From Varroa destructor (lineage: Eukaryota > Arthropoda > Arachnida > Mesostigmata > Varroidae), in the NCBI RefSeq assembly GCF_002443255.2, contig NW_019211456.1:35527795-35591794 (forward strand): 64,000 bases of DNA, in the 5' to 3' direction. Below are positions 39,932 through 52,437 of this stretch, piece by piece. Each line of letters opens with the position of its first letter. Within the stretch, counting starts at the first letter, position 1. A program made the position numbers and the translations under genes. Below the pieces are notes generated by a model. That model saw only the letters and a program-made list of their open reading frames with translations, did no database searches and was not told the DNA's origin.

Positions 39932-41149
39932 AAGCACAAGGCCGATATTTACGCATGGCTTCTATCGTGTAACTGTTACACGAAATGAGCCTGCATATTG
40001 ATATGTATTGCCGTCATTCATTGGTAAAATCAACTTGTCATTGTATCACCTGCAGATTCATTCCAGTCACGCCTATGACGGGCACGGAGAGCTAAATACC
40101 TTTAAGAATAATCGGGATTAGTCGCTTATTTAAGTACTTCTATATTATATTTTCTTGGTCACTATACAGAGCGTAATCTTGATTGAGTTATAACACGCTC
40201 TTTTTTGTTACATAGTTTTCTTGTCAATTGTACCGTTCTTCGCATGAGAAACTCATGATAAACGTATAGTCGCAAGTTGTAACATCGACATTTTCACCGA
40301 AGGATAAAAAATTGATAAATTGCAGTAATTGTAGCTTTTAGGGAGTGCCTCGGTTATTCGATGAAGACTCTCATGGGCGTCCTCAATGGTGTGGTATTAA
40401 CTAACCTGTATTTACAGGTCCTAGACAGGATGGAAGTGTTAATTCATAACGGGAAAAGTGGCAAGGAAAGAAATCCATTAGGATCAAAATCTACCTTAGG
40501 TATTACGCACGATGCACTGCTACAATATAAGTCGTAGCCAAGCGTAAATTGCAGTTAGCCTTTGCACAGCATGATATTGAGTAACATGATGTCTACTATG
40601 AATAGGTCAAAGTAATGATTATGTGATTCTCGGTGAGATGTTGCAGGGGCATACGAAGATGTTCCTCGATGCACCACTGGACGGCGACACGCGAAATGTA
40701 GTTTATACGCGGAACTGAACAGCGGCATGCCGTATACGATTTGATGAGCATCGCTACTTTGCAGATCACTGAAGTTCAGCTTATAAATATTGATATAAAG
40801 GTATATTTGACTTGTCTAGAAGCTGTCTCACCTGTGAAAAAACTAAGATAACTAACTATCAAATTATTTCTAGGTCACTTCTAATAATATAATTCAGTCG
40901 TATGGGAGCAAATACTCGAGTGACAATTTCCTTGTTACAAGTGAGCCCTTCAGAACCCATTATGTTTTCTGAAGATACAAAAATTATGCCGCCCCCCAAT
41001 GACTAAAGTAATTAATTCATACAGTCATAAATAACATAAGTAATAGAAAGAATTCCGCATGTTCTTTCATCTAGGTTATCATACTGGTAAAATAATGTAA
41101 TTTGATGTTCACCTCAACCTTACTTACATAAAAGAGTATTTTGGCCATT

Positions 41150-41494
41150 TAGCCATGATTGAAGTTATTGAGACCTTCTTGCGTCTTATTAGCAGATAGA
41201 TCTCTCGGCACTTATACCACTAAATAGCGAATCTTTGATCTGTTAATATTCAAGCTGACCAAACAGAACAGGGTGGGAGGCAAACCTGAAAGAGGAGCCC
41301 GAACTTAGAACAGCTTGTCGGTTCGCCCATTTCATTACAGCATCATCTCCAATGTGGTGCAGACCGTATAAGACCCTTCTCAGTGCTTTAGCGCCTAGTA
41401 TAGCGTCGGTTTTTTTTTTCGATGGCTGCAAATAATCGAAAATCTTCGCGCAGTGCTTAACGTACCTATCGGAATAATCGTAGCGAGTAGTCAA
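41150..41494 (-). pseudogene. Ty3/Gypsy reverse transcriptase/RNase H junction fragment
   Basis: The minus-strand frame 41494-41243 carries YVKHCAKIFDYLQP, like the end of the Gypsy reverse transcriptase connection. Then come ALRRVLYGLHHIGDDAV and NRQAVLSSG...VLFGQLE, matching the layout where RNase H begins with a TDAS motif (here lost) and a G-V-L-Q segment. After a TAA at 41245-41243 the same frame continues with SLFSGISAERSIC, a match to the F-S..L...E+-Y block of RNase H. It is opposite in strand to the 39.3-39.9 kb remnant, so it is a separate insertion or a rearranged piece. Confidence 0.55.
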
Positions 41495-42862
41495 CTTCAG
41501 ATTAGATATATAACCCTATATCAGATGACATCTACCAAGCAGTGGTAATCCACAAACTTTGTACAAATAATGACCATTTGAAATATATATATTATGATCA
41601 TCTTATTTGGTTTCGTGCTGGTTACTAACGTTTTAGAGTACTTTTCGATATTAACGATATCACAATGTACTGTAGGGAAACAGAGCTTGTATGCCACATA
41701 GGCGGCACTATATAGGAAGTTCAAAAGTACTGGAATGCAACGTAATGCGTAAAAGAACCGTTTTCTAGCCTGTTACTCATAGGTCGTGACAACATCTAAT
41801 GCTTATCTCATCATGTACAAGCTGTCCATCTTTGGAGTACACATGCTCAAGAGCTAAGCGCTTGTCGCAGTGACATGACGGGAAAGCATTGTAGCATTAG
41901 ATTTTTTTTACACTGCACCCCACTCATTTTGTCCTGCTCCCTCTTAAAATTGGGGGATTGGAGGCCATCATCTTATCCGTGATTTTCTTATCCTACTCAC
42001 CGTTTGAGATCCACCTCATTGTTAGGATCGTTGCTCCATTTCGCCTGATATTGATGTTATTCTCTGAGAGAAACCTTTGTTTTAGCGAGCGAAAAGAAGC
42101 TATTTATACGATTCCCCTCAGCTGGGCTAGATGTGATAGGCAATGTCCTGTAGATCCTTAGCCCTATTCGTATGAAACACCCACTTTCATTTTTACACTA
42201 ACAACGTCTGCATAGGCTGTTCTAGAATAAAGGTGGCCCACATGTACATGCTTTTGCCGGTGTACATACATTGATATTTTAATAACGTTGGATGGATGCG
42301 TTAACATACGATGATGATGAACGGATCGTTCACTTACCAACTGATCACCTAGGATAACTTAACCTTTACATCGTTTTCTAAGAGCGTCCAGTGAACGTCT
42401 GTTTTTGGGTGTCACTTTGGATGAAAGGAGAAAATTATTAAGAGAACGCGAGCCAAATTGGAACGTTCGTTACGTTCCGACTTTAAAACAGGCAAAAGTC
42501 TGAGATTTCTAGGTATACTAGAGCGCATTTTTGGGCACATATTTTTTTTATAAGTACGAGTCTCTATCGATGTACCAATATTCTTGTCACATGACATCAT
42601 TTGCGAGCATTTAGATATCGTTTAGATCCGCCAGGCCGTTCACTCTTTAACTATTTGTCCTGAGTTGACCAAATTGTACGCAGAGCCCATCGAACAATCA
42701 GACCCCTATTCTGCTAATGGTCACCTAGCATTATTGATATGCATACTGTAATCTCCAATTCGTGTATTCGTTTATACTTTTCTGATTGCTTGCTGCCCAT
42801 TCCCTGTGAGAAACTCGTCTGCAAAGGGCGCCCCTGCTTTCGTAGCCGACTGCATGCCTCCT

Positions 42863-43231
42863 CTAATGCAGGCCGGTCAAGGCCGAAACGATGCGACCAG
42901 CAGGCTTGACTTCTATGCAATACTCCGACAGTGACGCATCGAAGAATCGGGAATTTGTTGCCCGTTTTTCTCTCTTGCTATCTTTACTCACGACAAACTC
43001 TACGGCAACTGGTGGTAAGCAAAATTTCTCGTAACTAGCTTGACAAACAATAGTATCCGCATCTAGCTGTCTGCCATCTTCTTTGTTCTTCTTCACATTT
43101 TTGCCTCTTCTTGCAATACGCCTATCGTAGCTACTGGTCCTATGTGTTGGTCTGCCTTTAGGACGGCGTCGGCAAGCCAAAGACGCAGCATTCCCGGTAG
43201 TCTCGGCCGTTTCCACTGTCGCATTAAACAA
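42863..43231 (-). pseudogene. Tc1/mariner-like transposase N-terminal (helix-turn-helix) fragment
   Basis: The 122-codon minus-strand frame includes ETTGNAASLACRRR, then KGRPTHRTSSYDRRIARRGK. This fits the linker and GRPR..T...DR.I.R segment between the two DNA-binding helix-turn-helix units of Tc1-type transposases. The rest of the frame is lysine/arginine-rich without a clear match. A shifted frame (42920-42714) continues downstream, and no convincing catalytic DDE domain could be found towards 42.1 kb. No terminal inverted repeats were located. It may be a coincidental basic frame. Confidence 0.4.
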
Positions 43232-46200
43232 GAACTACTTGTATAGCGTCACTGCACAATCAGCGCACAGTGGCCATGCAAAAACTACATAATGCTCTAT
43301 TGTATCCTAACCCCTAGTATTTTTGACGACTACCTCAGCCTTCCAGGATACAAACGTGTACAGTCGTGCGCAGCATTGACTGTTTAAATCAAATGGATGC
43401 TTGAACGAGGGGTTATGATCTGCAATTCTTTAAAATGAGTCAGAAAGTTTTTTTTAGTAAGGGTAAGGCCTGAGATGCAATAAATCGCTTAATACAGAAA
43501 CCAAAGGAAATGCAAGCCAGTCTGTTCTAGTCGGGTCCACTTCGAGTTGGTTCGATGTAGGTTACAGGTGGCATCAATGTGCAAGCCCATCCCCGAGTTA
43601 TTTGTTTATATTGATAGGTTTCAAAAAGAGCTAGAAAAAATATATGTATATCTTAACGATACTTAAATTGCCTCTTTCGAAAAATAGGCAGAAGATGTTC
43701 ATAAACTGTCCATAATATTTGTATCCGTTTTTAATGTATCTAAGATGTTTTACTACGGTAGTATGATCTGCTCCATGATCGAGATGTTGAAGTAACAAAA
43801 AAGTAAGGATTTCTACCCAGACGCTACGAGAATTCATCTCGTAATAGTGGGACAACTCTGTAATATTTTTATATAGAAAAAGTATAAGCAAAGGACGGTC
43901 ACTATGATCACTCATCATGCATACGTCGTTCGCTAAAATATTATGAGTGAAAAGCTCGGACGAATCTGTGCCATACTGATCAGTCCTACATCTGCAAGCT
44001 CAACTCACCGACTGACACGGTAACATTACCCAATATCAAACTTCAATCCTGCTTCACCCTATTACACTTAAAAGAAATACCAGCCGTCATTATTCCAATT
44101 GTATTTTGCCTGTAATACGAAGCGCGACGAAAGAAATGTAAGTTATTGTGAAAGATGGAAAATGGCTTGGTTCTTATTTTTGTTAAAAAAAAAAGCTATT
44201 TGAAACATATTCAAATTAGCAGTACGGCACACCAGGAACAAACATGTTGATTCCAGTTTTTAACTATTCAAAGCTAATGTAAATCGCTTATCTGAAACCA
44301 TATACAAAGCTGGAACAAGTACAGCCTTCAAAATCTAATAAAAATAAGTATAATTTAAGACAAATTCTAAGATAAAATATTTTTTTTTTTGCAAAACCGC
44401 TCGATATGTTCAAATAGACTTCTTAACGTTGTACTGATATAAATTACTGGAGAATAATATCTTTCATTAGTAGTCTACACCCGAGTAACGTATGCATACA
44501 GGGATACTGTACTAGCTTAAACTCAGAAACGTTCTTATCGTTCCCCATTGTTTAATTACATACTAAAAGGGCTATTGATTATATCAACTTAACGAGTAGT
44601 GGAAATAAAAAAAAATGTATCCGCCTTTGCGGTTCTTGCCGCGTAACGACAGAAACAATACGAACGGTATACAAAGACGCGGTAGTACTTCGAAATCGCT
44701 GAGTCCTTAAAGTGGTATTTCTACATGCATTTCGTATTACTTTTGTTTCTGCTGAAAAAATTGCAAGAAATCGTTAAAGTACAACGTTTATAGGGTTGTC
44801 TAGATAGATAATCGTATTGCGTCGTAAAATATTAGCTCCTAACAAAAATTTTCTAAACGACTTTGTAAGTGAATTGTCGCACGAGATTGAATAGCTATAA
44901 GGCTTTGTACCATGCTCCGGGTTATAATCTGTACAAATAATTTAGCGACAGTAACCGGATTACGTTATTTTTGACCTTTCCTGTGATGTTGATTACAGAA
45001 ATCGATGTATCCTCCCTGCTAAATACCAAGGACATCTGATCAAATCGGGCAGATGGAAAAACCTTGTGCGAATCCTGTTCAACAACTTGGCTTAACCCTA
45101 TTAACGATATTTCGGTTATCAGCAGCTCGGCCTTGTATGTCATGGTTTTTTTGGATACAATTCAATTTCTCCGTATGCGAGATATTCTTCAAAATTACAT
45201 CAGATGTTTGTTGCTAAGCGTTCACTAATAGATTTATAGAAATAAAATCGTTTTTGCCGTTACACTTGAAAATGAACAGAAATTGCAAATGTGTGGTTCA
45301 ATTCTAATACTTTATTAAAGCTCAAAATAGGACGTAATAACACCTCTCTTACTGCCAGCCGATCCATTCATTAACAACAAGAATTCAATAGAATAGAACA
45401 ACATTCAATAACAACGTGATCAATTTTAGCTCATTATTTAGAGTAACTATAACGATTCCCTGAAGTATATGTAATAAATCATTGTCATATGTAGCGCCGC
45501 AGCACTTTTTTGCATTATGGAACAACTATTACACTCTATAAAGTAATTTTATTAAAATAACCATATTTTTTCTAAGTTAAAATATTGTGAGGTGGAACTG
45601 ACACATATAGGAATAACTAACGACCAGTTACATGGACGATGCAAAGACATCACAAAGGATAATCTCATTGGTCGAATAAATCTCGTAGTAATTGCGTGTA
45701 AGAACAACCTAGAAATATACTAATAGTTAGTCGAAGAATTTCCTCTTTGTAAGAGTGGTGCATGGTAGCTTAATAACATGATCGGCAGCACTCAACTTCC
45801 CGAAACCGGACAACCTTTTAGAGATTTGATAATTGAAAAAAAAAGATGTTTTGTCATAATTTATGTTGTACATTCACACTAGCCTGTCCAGATGAAGAAA
45901 TGATTTAGTCAAAAATTAAACCTAAAAAAATTAGGAAAAAAAAGATACAAGTAGAACGTACTTCGAAACTATAGAAGCACCTAGGCACGCACTCTTTCGC
46001 ACTGATATATTCTTTGTTATCCACCCGATATGGAGGAGACTGAGCACCCAGCAGTTAATATATTTTAAGAAAAAATCGAAGTTTCAACAATAAATAAGCT
46101 CCCGGTCATCGATTTTATCGTAACCCCTAGTAGTTCCAACCTGTTGCCTTTTGTTGAATTTATGTTTATCATGCCATAACTAGACTCAAACTGTACGTAC

Positions 46201-46781
46201 GGCCATGGTAATCTTTAACAAGCCATCATATACAGAATATCTTAAGCCTGCATTTTTATACAAGGAAGTCATCTGTACCCATTGCACTATGTACAAACGA
46301 TAACTATATCAATGCTATATGAGATGATACATTTTCTAAAACGTTTGGGTTGCTATGCAGCTTTTCGAAAATGAGTAAAATCTGCGACCTCGTTATGGGT
46401 AATTGAAGGTGCGTGTGTTCGCTCCGAAGCATCCTGCTCATGAATCATGTTGTTGTAGGCGCAGCCTTATGGATGATATGGATACTCTTCAAAAACCAAG
46501 CCTTCACCATGCTTCCGGCGTATCATTCGAAGCTTCATACAAGGTAATGTAAAAAAGAAAGGAAGGAAGAAAGATGATTTTTCACGCCTACAAAACACCT
46601 AAACGAGTTGTGCTCTTTTACAAAGGAATGTTAAAAAAGAGGAAGCCGTAATACGTTAAGCTGTTACACACTAACGTTCTTGAGACCTGTTCCGGCTGAA
46701 CCAGCTCATTCAACTAGATACCATTAGGGCGGTCTCTTTGGAGAAAAATTAAAACCTTACCTTTTATTTACATATTCGCAC

Positions 46782-46806
46782 GTATATATATATATATATA
46801 TATATG
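46782..46806. repeat. (TA)12 microsatellite
   Basis: Uninterrupted TA units. Confidence 0.9.
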
Positions 46807-47533
46807 TATCAAAGAAATTATAAAAAGACTTCAAACCGCTGATTTCAAATGAAATGAAGGAGAGTTGTCGCTGTCTGCACAAAAACGAATGAATACAACT
46901 TAAATGGAATCCTCAGTGAGTGACTTCATCGTTGTCAACGCAGTGAAGTTTTCGCCTTCAAATCTTTCGTGCTTGCAGCGACAAGCGTCGCTTTCCTCGC
47001 TCACGAACACTTAAACCACGACTATCTCGCACTAGCAACAATATTGACTCTTTTGATCACACCGCTTCATACGAATACATCTCATTGGAATTGCACACCT
47101 GTGTTAGCTCATACATGTCCCGTCTCTCTTGTACTCCAATATAATCCTTGCATATTTTCCTATTACGAACGACTGTACTAATTACTACGAACGTGGTAAT
47201 TGCAAAATGGGCCGGATATTAGATGAAGTCTCAGGCTCGATTCTCGGCTCCGAGTCAAGAATTTTGAGCTTCTTGCACCAGCCTATCACGTAGCTATGCT
47301 TGCGCGATCAATAGGTATGACTATGCTTCGCACCGGTGATCGTTTGAATTTGTCCTGCCTTCCGTACAAGCAAAAATGTAGGTCGTTATCGTTTCTAGTA
47401 TTCTAATTGCAGCCTACAAAAACGATCCTATCTATGCAAGTATTTTAATTTTTGTTTAAAAACCAATCTTGAACAAGTGATATTGCGATAATTCTCAATG
47501 GCCTCTTTTAAACTAGGTATGCTAATTTATTAG

Positions 47534-47564
47534 CAGAGAGTGAGGTTTTTAATCTCACTCTCTG
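47534..47564. repeat. 11-bp hairpin
   Basis: CAGAGAGTGAG is followed by a 9-base loop and then CTCACTCTCTG, a perfect stem in otherwise featureless DNA. Confidence 0.75.
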
Positions 47565-49900
47565 AGTCGGCCATCAAGTGTGCAAACGGCAATTGGTTTA
47601 TATACGCTGAAAGCCAGCCGCAGGCCTACACGCAGTAAATCATCCAGCGTTTTGCTCTTATAACCAACGGAATGGTTTGACGGCATGTCCAGTTTTCTGA
47701 ACCCTCTATAACTGCAATTTTAAAGCACATTTCGGGGATATACTATTGAACTTAGTGAAGAAAATGATCACGCGGGAGCATATAGATAATTATCTATTGC
47801 AACAAAAAGCTGACACATCATGGCAGTTATCGCTGCGACATTCTCACAGAACATATGCCGCTAACCTACAACAAGCAGCTTGATGTATCTTACCGCTACT
47901 TAAAATCACTTGCGTTACATGATGTACACGTTTTTTTTATGCAATAGCAAAATCACGAGATTCATTCGTCGTCTGTCTTTCTTCGAGTGTATGACTCAAC
48001 CCTATTTCAAAAGGTAAACATTTTACGCGTTGCTGTAGAGGAAACCATCATCTTTTATTTGTTCAAGCCAGTGATATTCGAGTACACCAGTACATAGACA
48101 TGGATTCCTTTGAGAGTCTCATTCTGCCACTTTCCTCCTTTGCACCTTTCTAACTTTGTTCGTCTTGTTCCTTTCCGCACGCACAACGGTTTTGCTGCAA
48201 TCAGTCTGCTTACTATGAAGTGGCAACGAAAATACGCTAGTACCCGCTTTTTTCGACTGTAGCAAACGCTCAAGAGTCCCAGCTGTTTCGAAAGCAACTG
48301 CTCCGTTGCAGCTGCCCATCGCGAGAGCTCGTACCGTCAAGTGAAAATTCCACGCAGACATACACGGACCCTCTTTGCTGCATAGACATTGTCCCACACT
48401 CGATTCGAACCGGATCGCTGTGAGTGTATGAGCAACAACGAGCATTCGACGGTGTATGGCGGGGCAAAAATATGTGAACGACGTGCACGTCGGTAGCGAT
48501 TGCTTTGGGGCCTCACAGCAAAACGCAAAGCAATGCCGCGTCGCCGTGATCCAACGCGATCTAAACGAAACTACCGCAAAAAAATCACAGAAAAAAAACA
48601 TCGAGCGGCTAAACTGATGTGGAAAACTGTAGGAACAGTTGCTAGCTAGAGAATACTCTCTTGCCAAGTGAGTCATGGATAAAAACCCGGAGGCAAGGGA
48701 GGCAATGCGGGATAGTCGCTGCAGCAGCAGCAGAGGCGACTACGAGCCGAAAATTGGGCGATCTTTGAGATACCACGAGTGAGGGCCACGGGTAAGATAC
48801 CACGAATTAGGCGCGCAGGGAGTGACGCAGCAGAAGAAAGGCAATGTAAGGCAAAGCGAAAAAACGCAAGGCAAGTGAAGCGGAGAAAAGATAAGTCGTA
48901 ACTGGGTAATACCGGGGAAGCTACAACAGCAAGGGTGGAAAATATTCCTGGAAAAGAGAACTTCTCAAGAAATTGAGGGAAGCGGTTTAGATACCAAGGC
49001 AGCGGTATAGCGTTTCACGCTGCTGCGGCTGGTAAGAGAATATTTGCTATTTTCACATGTCAGAAACATTCCCTCCTATTTTTTTTCTGGGTTCTGCTAT
49101 AGTCGCCATGGCTGCTGTTGGTAGAGCTGTTGTCGTTGTCGCTTTCGGTATGGTTTTACGCCTGAAGCCAGTTTGTCGCCTGCTGCTGGATGGCCGCCTG
49201 GGGCTCTAGCCTGTCCCTCCGACGGCCTCCGGAAGCTGACGAAGAAGCTTGGTCCTCAGAAGCTTCGATCCCAGGGGCGTGGCCTAGAATGGAAGGGTGT
49301 ACTAGACAAAATTGAAGCACAACGAAGCCAGAAGTGGCCAAGGTGTGTGTTCCACCAAACACAACGTAGATTCCAACGCCAGCTGGGCACAACTGGCTCA
49401 GAAACGGCGGTCAGAAAGGACTTCAAAACGTTCAGCCGCTTCAACACGGAAAGTCGAAGGCTTACTTTGCCACTCCTCCCTCCACAAACACCAGATACGC
49501 TGGCAAGAAGATAACAAATGCCATTCAACGCATTCGAAAGTTACATTGCTTCTCTACGTCAGTCAACTAGTGCAGCCATGTCAGAGCATACTCGACGCTA
49601 AACCGGGATGTCAACGTCGTTTGGCAAAGGAAACAAGAAGACCCTTCATTCAAACACGTTCTGAACTATATCACATGTTACACCTCTAGGGGCAATCTAG
49701 TCACAAGAAAGTGCGTCAATTGCGTTTTAATAATGATGCGGTCCTGTTGCTGATGGATTGTCGTCAGTTTGGTTAAGCTCTTTACATGGTAACGGCATTG
49801 TTACGCATTTGCTATACATTATAATGAGAGATAGCTATTTACTGCCTTCATGGAATTGCCCTGCTGGCATCGAGTTCTAGATTTTGAATAAAATTTGATC

Positions 49901-49944
49901 TTAATTAAGTGGTAATTAATTAATTAAGTGGCTAATTAAGTGGA
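49901..49944. repeat. Short direct repeats of TTAATTAAGTGG
   Basis: Three copies, with an extra TAAT unit in the second. Confidence 0.85.
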
Positions 49945-50467
49945 AAACATATAGAGCACAACTGTAGGTATAGAAGTCTATATCTAACTTTATCCAGTGT
50001 TGTACGCTAGGAAACCATTAACGTAAATAAGATTCCCATTCTAAATGGCATAGGACTACTTGTGAGCTATATGCGCAGTGACCTCGGCTTGTATATCTAA
50101 GCAACTAATCTGTATGAAGACAGCTGCATCATTTTTGTGTTCAGAGACAGACAAACAGACCGAAAGGCAACGAGACTGCACGAATTGCCAGTTATTCATA
50201 GGTGACAATAAATTTTCCACTTACCATAAAGTTACATACATTAGCATAGATTTTCTGGATAATACATCGTTTCCTTTCGTAGTACTTAAAATCAGTTTGA
50301 AGAAAGCACCAGAGGACTGCTCATAAAAAGATTATAGCTTAACTTGAATATTGTGTTCTGTCTGAATTTGGTAATTGATATATTATTTCTCCACAAAAAC
50401 TAAGCTTTTGTGCATTACATGTTACTATTGTCATTCATCGTTTTATATTACTCACCTGCATCGCTAG

Positions 50468-50722
50468 TTAAAACTTCTTCCAATTAAAAATCGCACGGCT
50501 AACGCGGATACCCTTAATGAGGCAAATAGCTTGAAAAGCTATAGGAAAGCATGCGCAAGCCTCGGCACGTGTCGCCGTCGGGTTATAACAGACGCAAAGG
50601 AGAAGCGAATATGCGAAGCCCTTAAGTTGGCCGATAACAAACGGATCGAGATGGTCGGGTTATCGTATCGGCTTGAGAAAGCGGTAATGAAATATGAGGC
50701 GAGCCATAACCTCCGCTGCTAA
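50468..50722 (+). pseudogene. LINE endonuclease-RT linker-like open frame
   Basis: An 84-codon frame stands out from AT-rich surroundings by its GC-rich third positions. It encodes a predicted helical, basic segment (LKSYRKACASLGTCRRRV, then DAKEKRICEALKLADNKR) resembling the region between endonuclease and reverse transcriptase in non-LTR retrotransposons. No catalytic motif is present and the frame stops at 50722. It could instead be an exon of an unknown gene; I do not recognise a specific protein. Confidence 0.3.
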
Positions 50723-52215
50723 TGCAGAGGTTGAGCTAAAGTTTCGGCACATAAATTTTAGTCTTCGATAAAAAAAAAAGCACACCAGGGTACACACAAA
50801 GCAGCCTTAGCGCATTCACTGAACGAATGCTGAAGTCCCATAAGAATAATAATAACGTTTGACGAAGATCTGTTCTTTTCGCAGTCATTGAGAGCATTCT
50901 ACCGCATGAGGGCGCATCTCGTTTAGCGGCAGTTTTGAATTGATTTGCTATGAAACTGCAGTCATTAATACCTCCGTGGGGTACCTTTTCTATAACTTAG
51001 TCATAATTAGCAGATTCTTATTTGTCTATATGTGTATAGTTTTGTATTAGCTTTTCCAGGCCATCTTGTTTGGCCGGTGATCCGCTTGCTATTTGGCAGA
51101 AGGTGTTCTATCACAGGTTGGGCTGGTTCATCTAATTTTGAAGCTACAATTCGGAAGGAACGGTATCAGCCGCAAATCTGACTTTCTTGATTCATTTCTA
51201 TATAAGACGGTAACTGTTTGTAGAAATATAGACGGTGCAGGGCGTATTGAGAGATTCGATTCACTAACATACTAAAGGTAACTACTGCCCTAGTCGTTCA
51301 TTCATTCGAATGATAAACGCAGATATTCATCCTTACGTTGACCTTGCACGTGACCTTTCTCTTCGGTGGATTCTTGTTTAGAAAATATAATTTTGTTCAT
51401 ATTTTACGTTTAAATAACAGTTGTCCAAGGGCTTCTCTCGACGTAGTGCTATACGAGAAGCCGACCTAAATGGCACACTTTACGTTTGAACTATTTCTAT
51501 CAGAGCTTAATTAGTATTCCTGTGAATGTATCGGCGAATAGTTTAGCGTGTTAACTGCATTCTGGCTGAAAGGGAGTTTTCAGCCATTTTCCTATGTAAC
51601 CATGCTTTCGTAATCATTTTTCGGTGTTAATTCGAACACTGTGAGAAGAGATCATCGTGTGCCTTCCTAGAATTTCCCAAATAAACATCTAAAGCGGAGG
51701 AGCAATTCTATCAGTAGTTCCTATAACTTGCAACTTCTTCTCACGTTTTTTTCCTTACCGTGTTTAATCCTTTCTCAGTATCTGTCAGAATCTCGGCTAG
51801 AACTGGTGGCGGCCGCTATGCCGCTTGTCTCTGATTTCTCACAAACATACACCGTACCAAATAGTATTGCGACCAGCTACCTACCCCACGTCGTTCTAAT
51901 GCTGTACGTACTACTTCATGCAGATGTGTCTAGAATGTGACCTATTTGCTCTGTTATGATAATAAAGCATGATTACATCATCTGAAGTATGATCAGAAGA
52001 AAAAACTGTGATATCAAAAAAAAATACTGAATTTATGAGGTGTATGTAATTCTGAGAGATAACAATTCTTGCTAAAATAAATTGTTTCACCGAATAATTT
52101 ACTATGTATTGCCACTTATCAGCTACTTTTACGTAATTTAATCTTCAAGAACTATAATGTTTCATTATCACCAAGCATTCGCATTCGAATATTTTCGTCA
52201 CAAATGTGCATGCTA

Positions 52216-52437
52216 TCATCGAAACCATCCAGGCCAAAAATAGGTCAGAAAGTGCTGTTTCGCGCACCACTGACGTCCGTGAGGGCAACAAGCGTCATAA
52301 GGCGAAATGTAAATCGTCTTAGACACGTCCTGAAGCTCGACTGTGATCTGTGAGTCATTTTTCTTCGAGGCTGAGCTAGCAGTGGTTGTAGAAGCCGTTG
52401 TAATAGTACTGCACGAAAAGCGTGAGTATGCGTGCAC
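52216..52437 (-). CDS. Candidate terminal exon, Ser/Thr-rich then Cys-containing, unknown
   Basis: A minus-strand frame of 73 codons has an acceptor-like ACGCTTTTCGTGCAG at about 52,407. It is followed by a Ser/Thr-rich stretch (TTASTTTASSASKK), then TVELQDVSKTIYISPYD and CCPHGRQWC, ending in TGA. An ATTAAA, a variant polyadenylation signal, occurs about 75 bases downstream. No domain is recognised and no partner exon seen. Confidence 0.2.
   Translation of the reverse strand: MHAYSRFSCSTITTASTTTASSASKKNDSQITVELQDVSKTIYISPYDACCPHGRQWCAKQHFLTYFWPGWFR

Larger units (their letters stand above)
43232..50467. other. Non-coding DNA with a GC-rich island at 48.1-49.7 kb
   Basis: The island has CAG runs (48,720-48,735) and open frames of up to 185 codons on the minus strand (48119-48676) and 125 codons on the plus strand (49312-49689), none with a recognisable domain. 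It could be a first exon or promoter of an unidentified gene. The rest is AT-rich with no gene seen. Confidence 0.45.

Noticed and set aside
40361..40539. Exon-like segment after a good acceptor (CTAACCTGTATTTACAG)
   Set aside because: No consensus donor and no recognisable peptide; one good splice signal alone is expected by chance.
43631..43918. 95-codon minus-strand open frame
   Set aside because: AT-rich composition and no domain; not a continuation of the Tc1-like fragment.
47225..47262. Possible tRNA, from box B-like GGCTCGATTCTCGG
   Set aside because: No acceptor or T-stem pairing and no box A found at the right distance.
48119..48676. 185-codon minus-strand open frame
   Set aside because: No domain or start context recognised; lies in a GC-rich island where long chance frames are expected.
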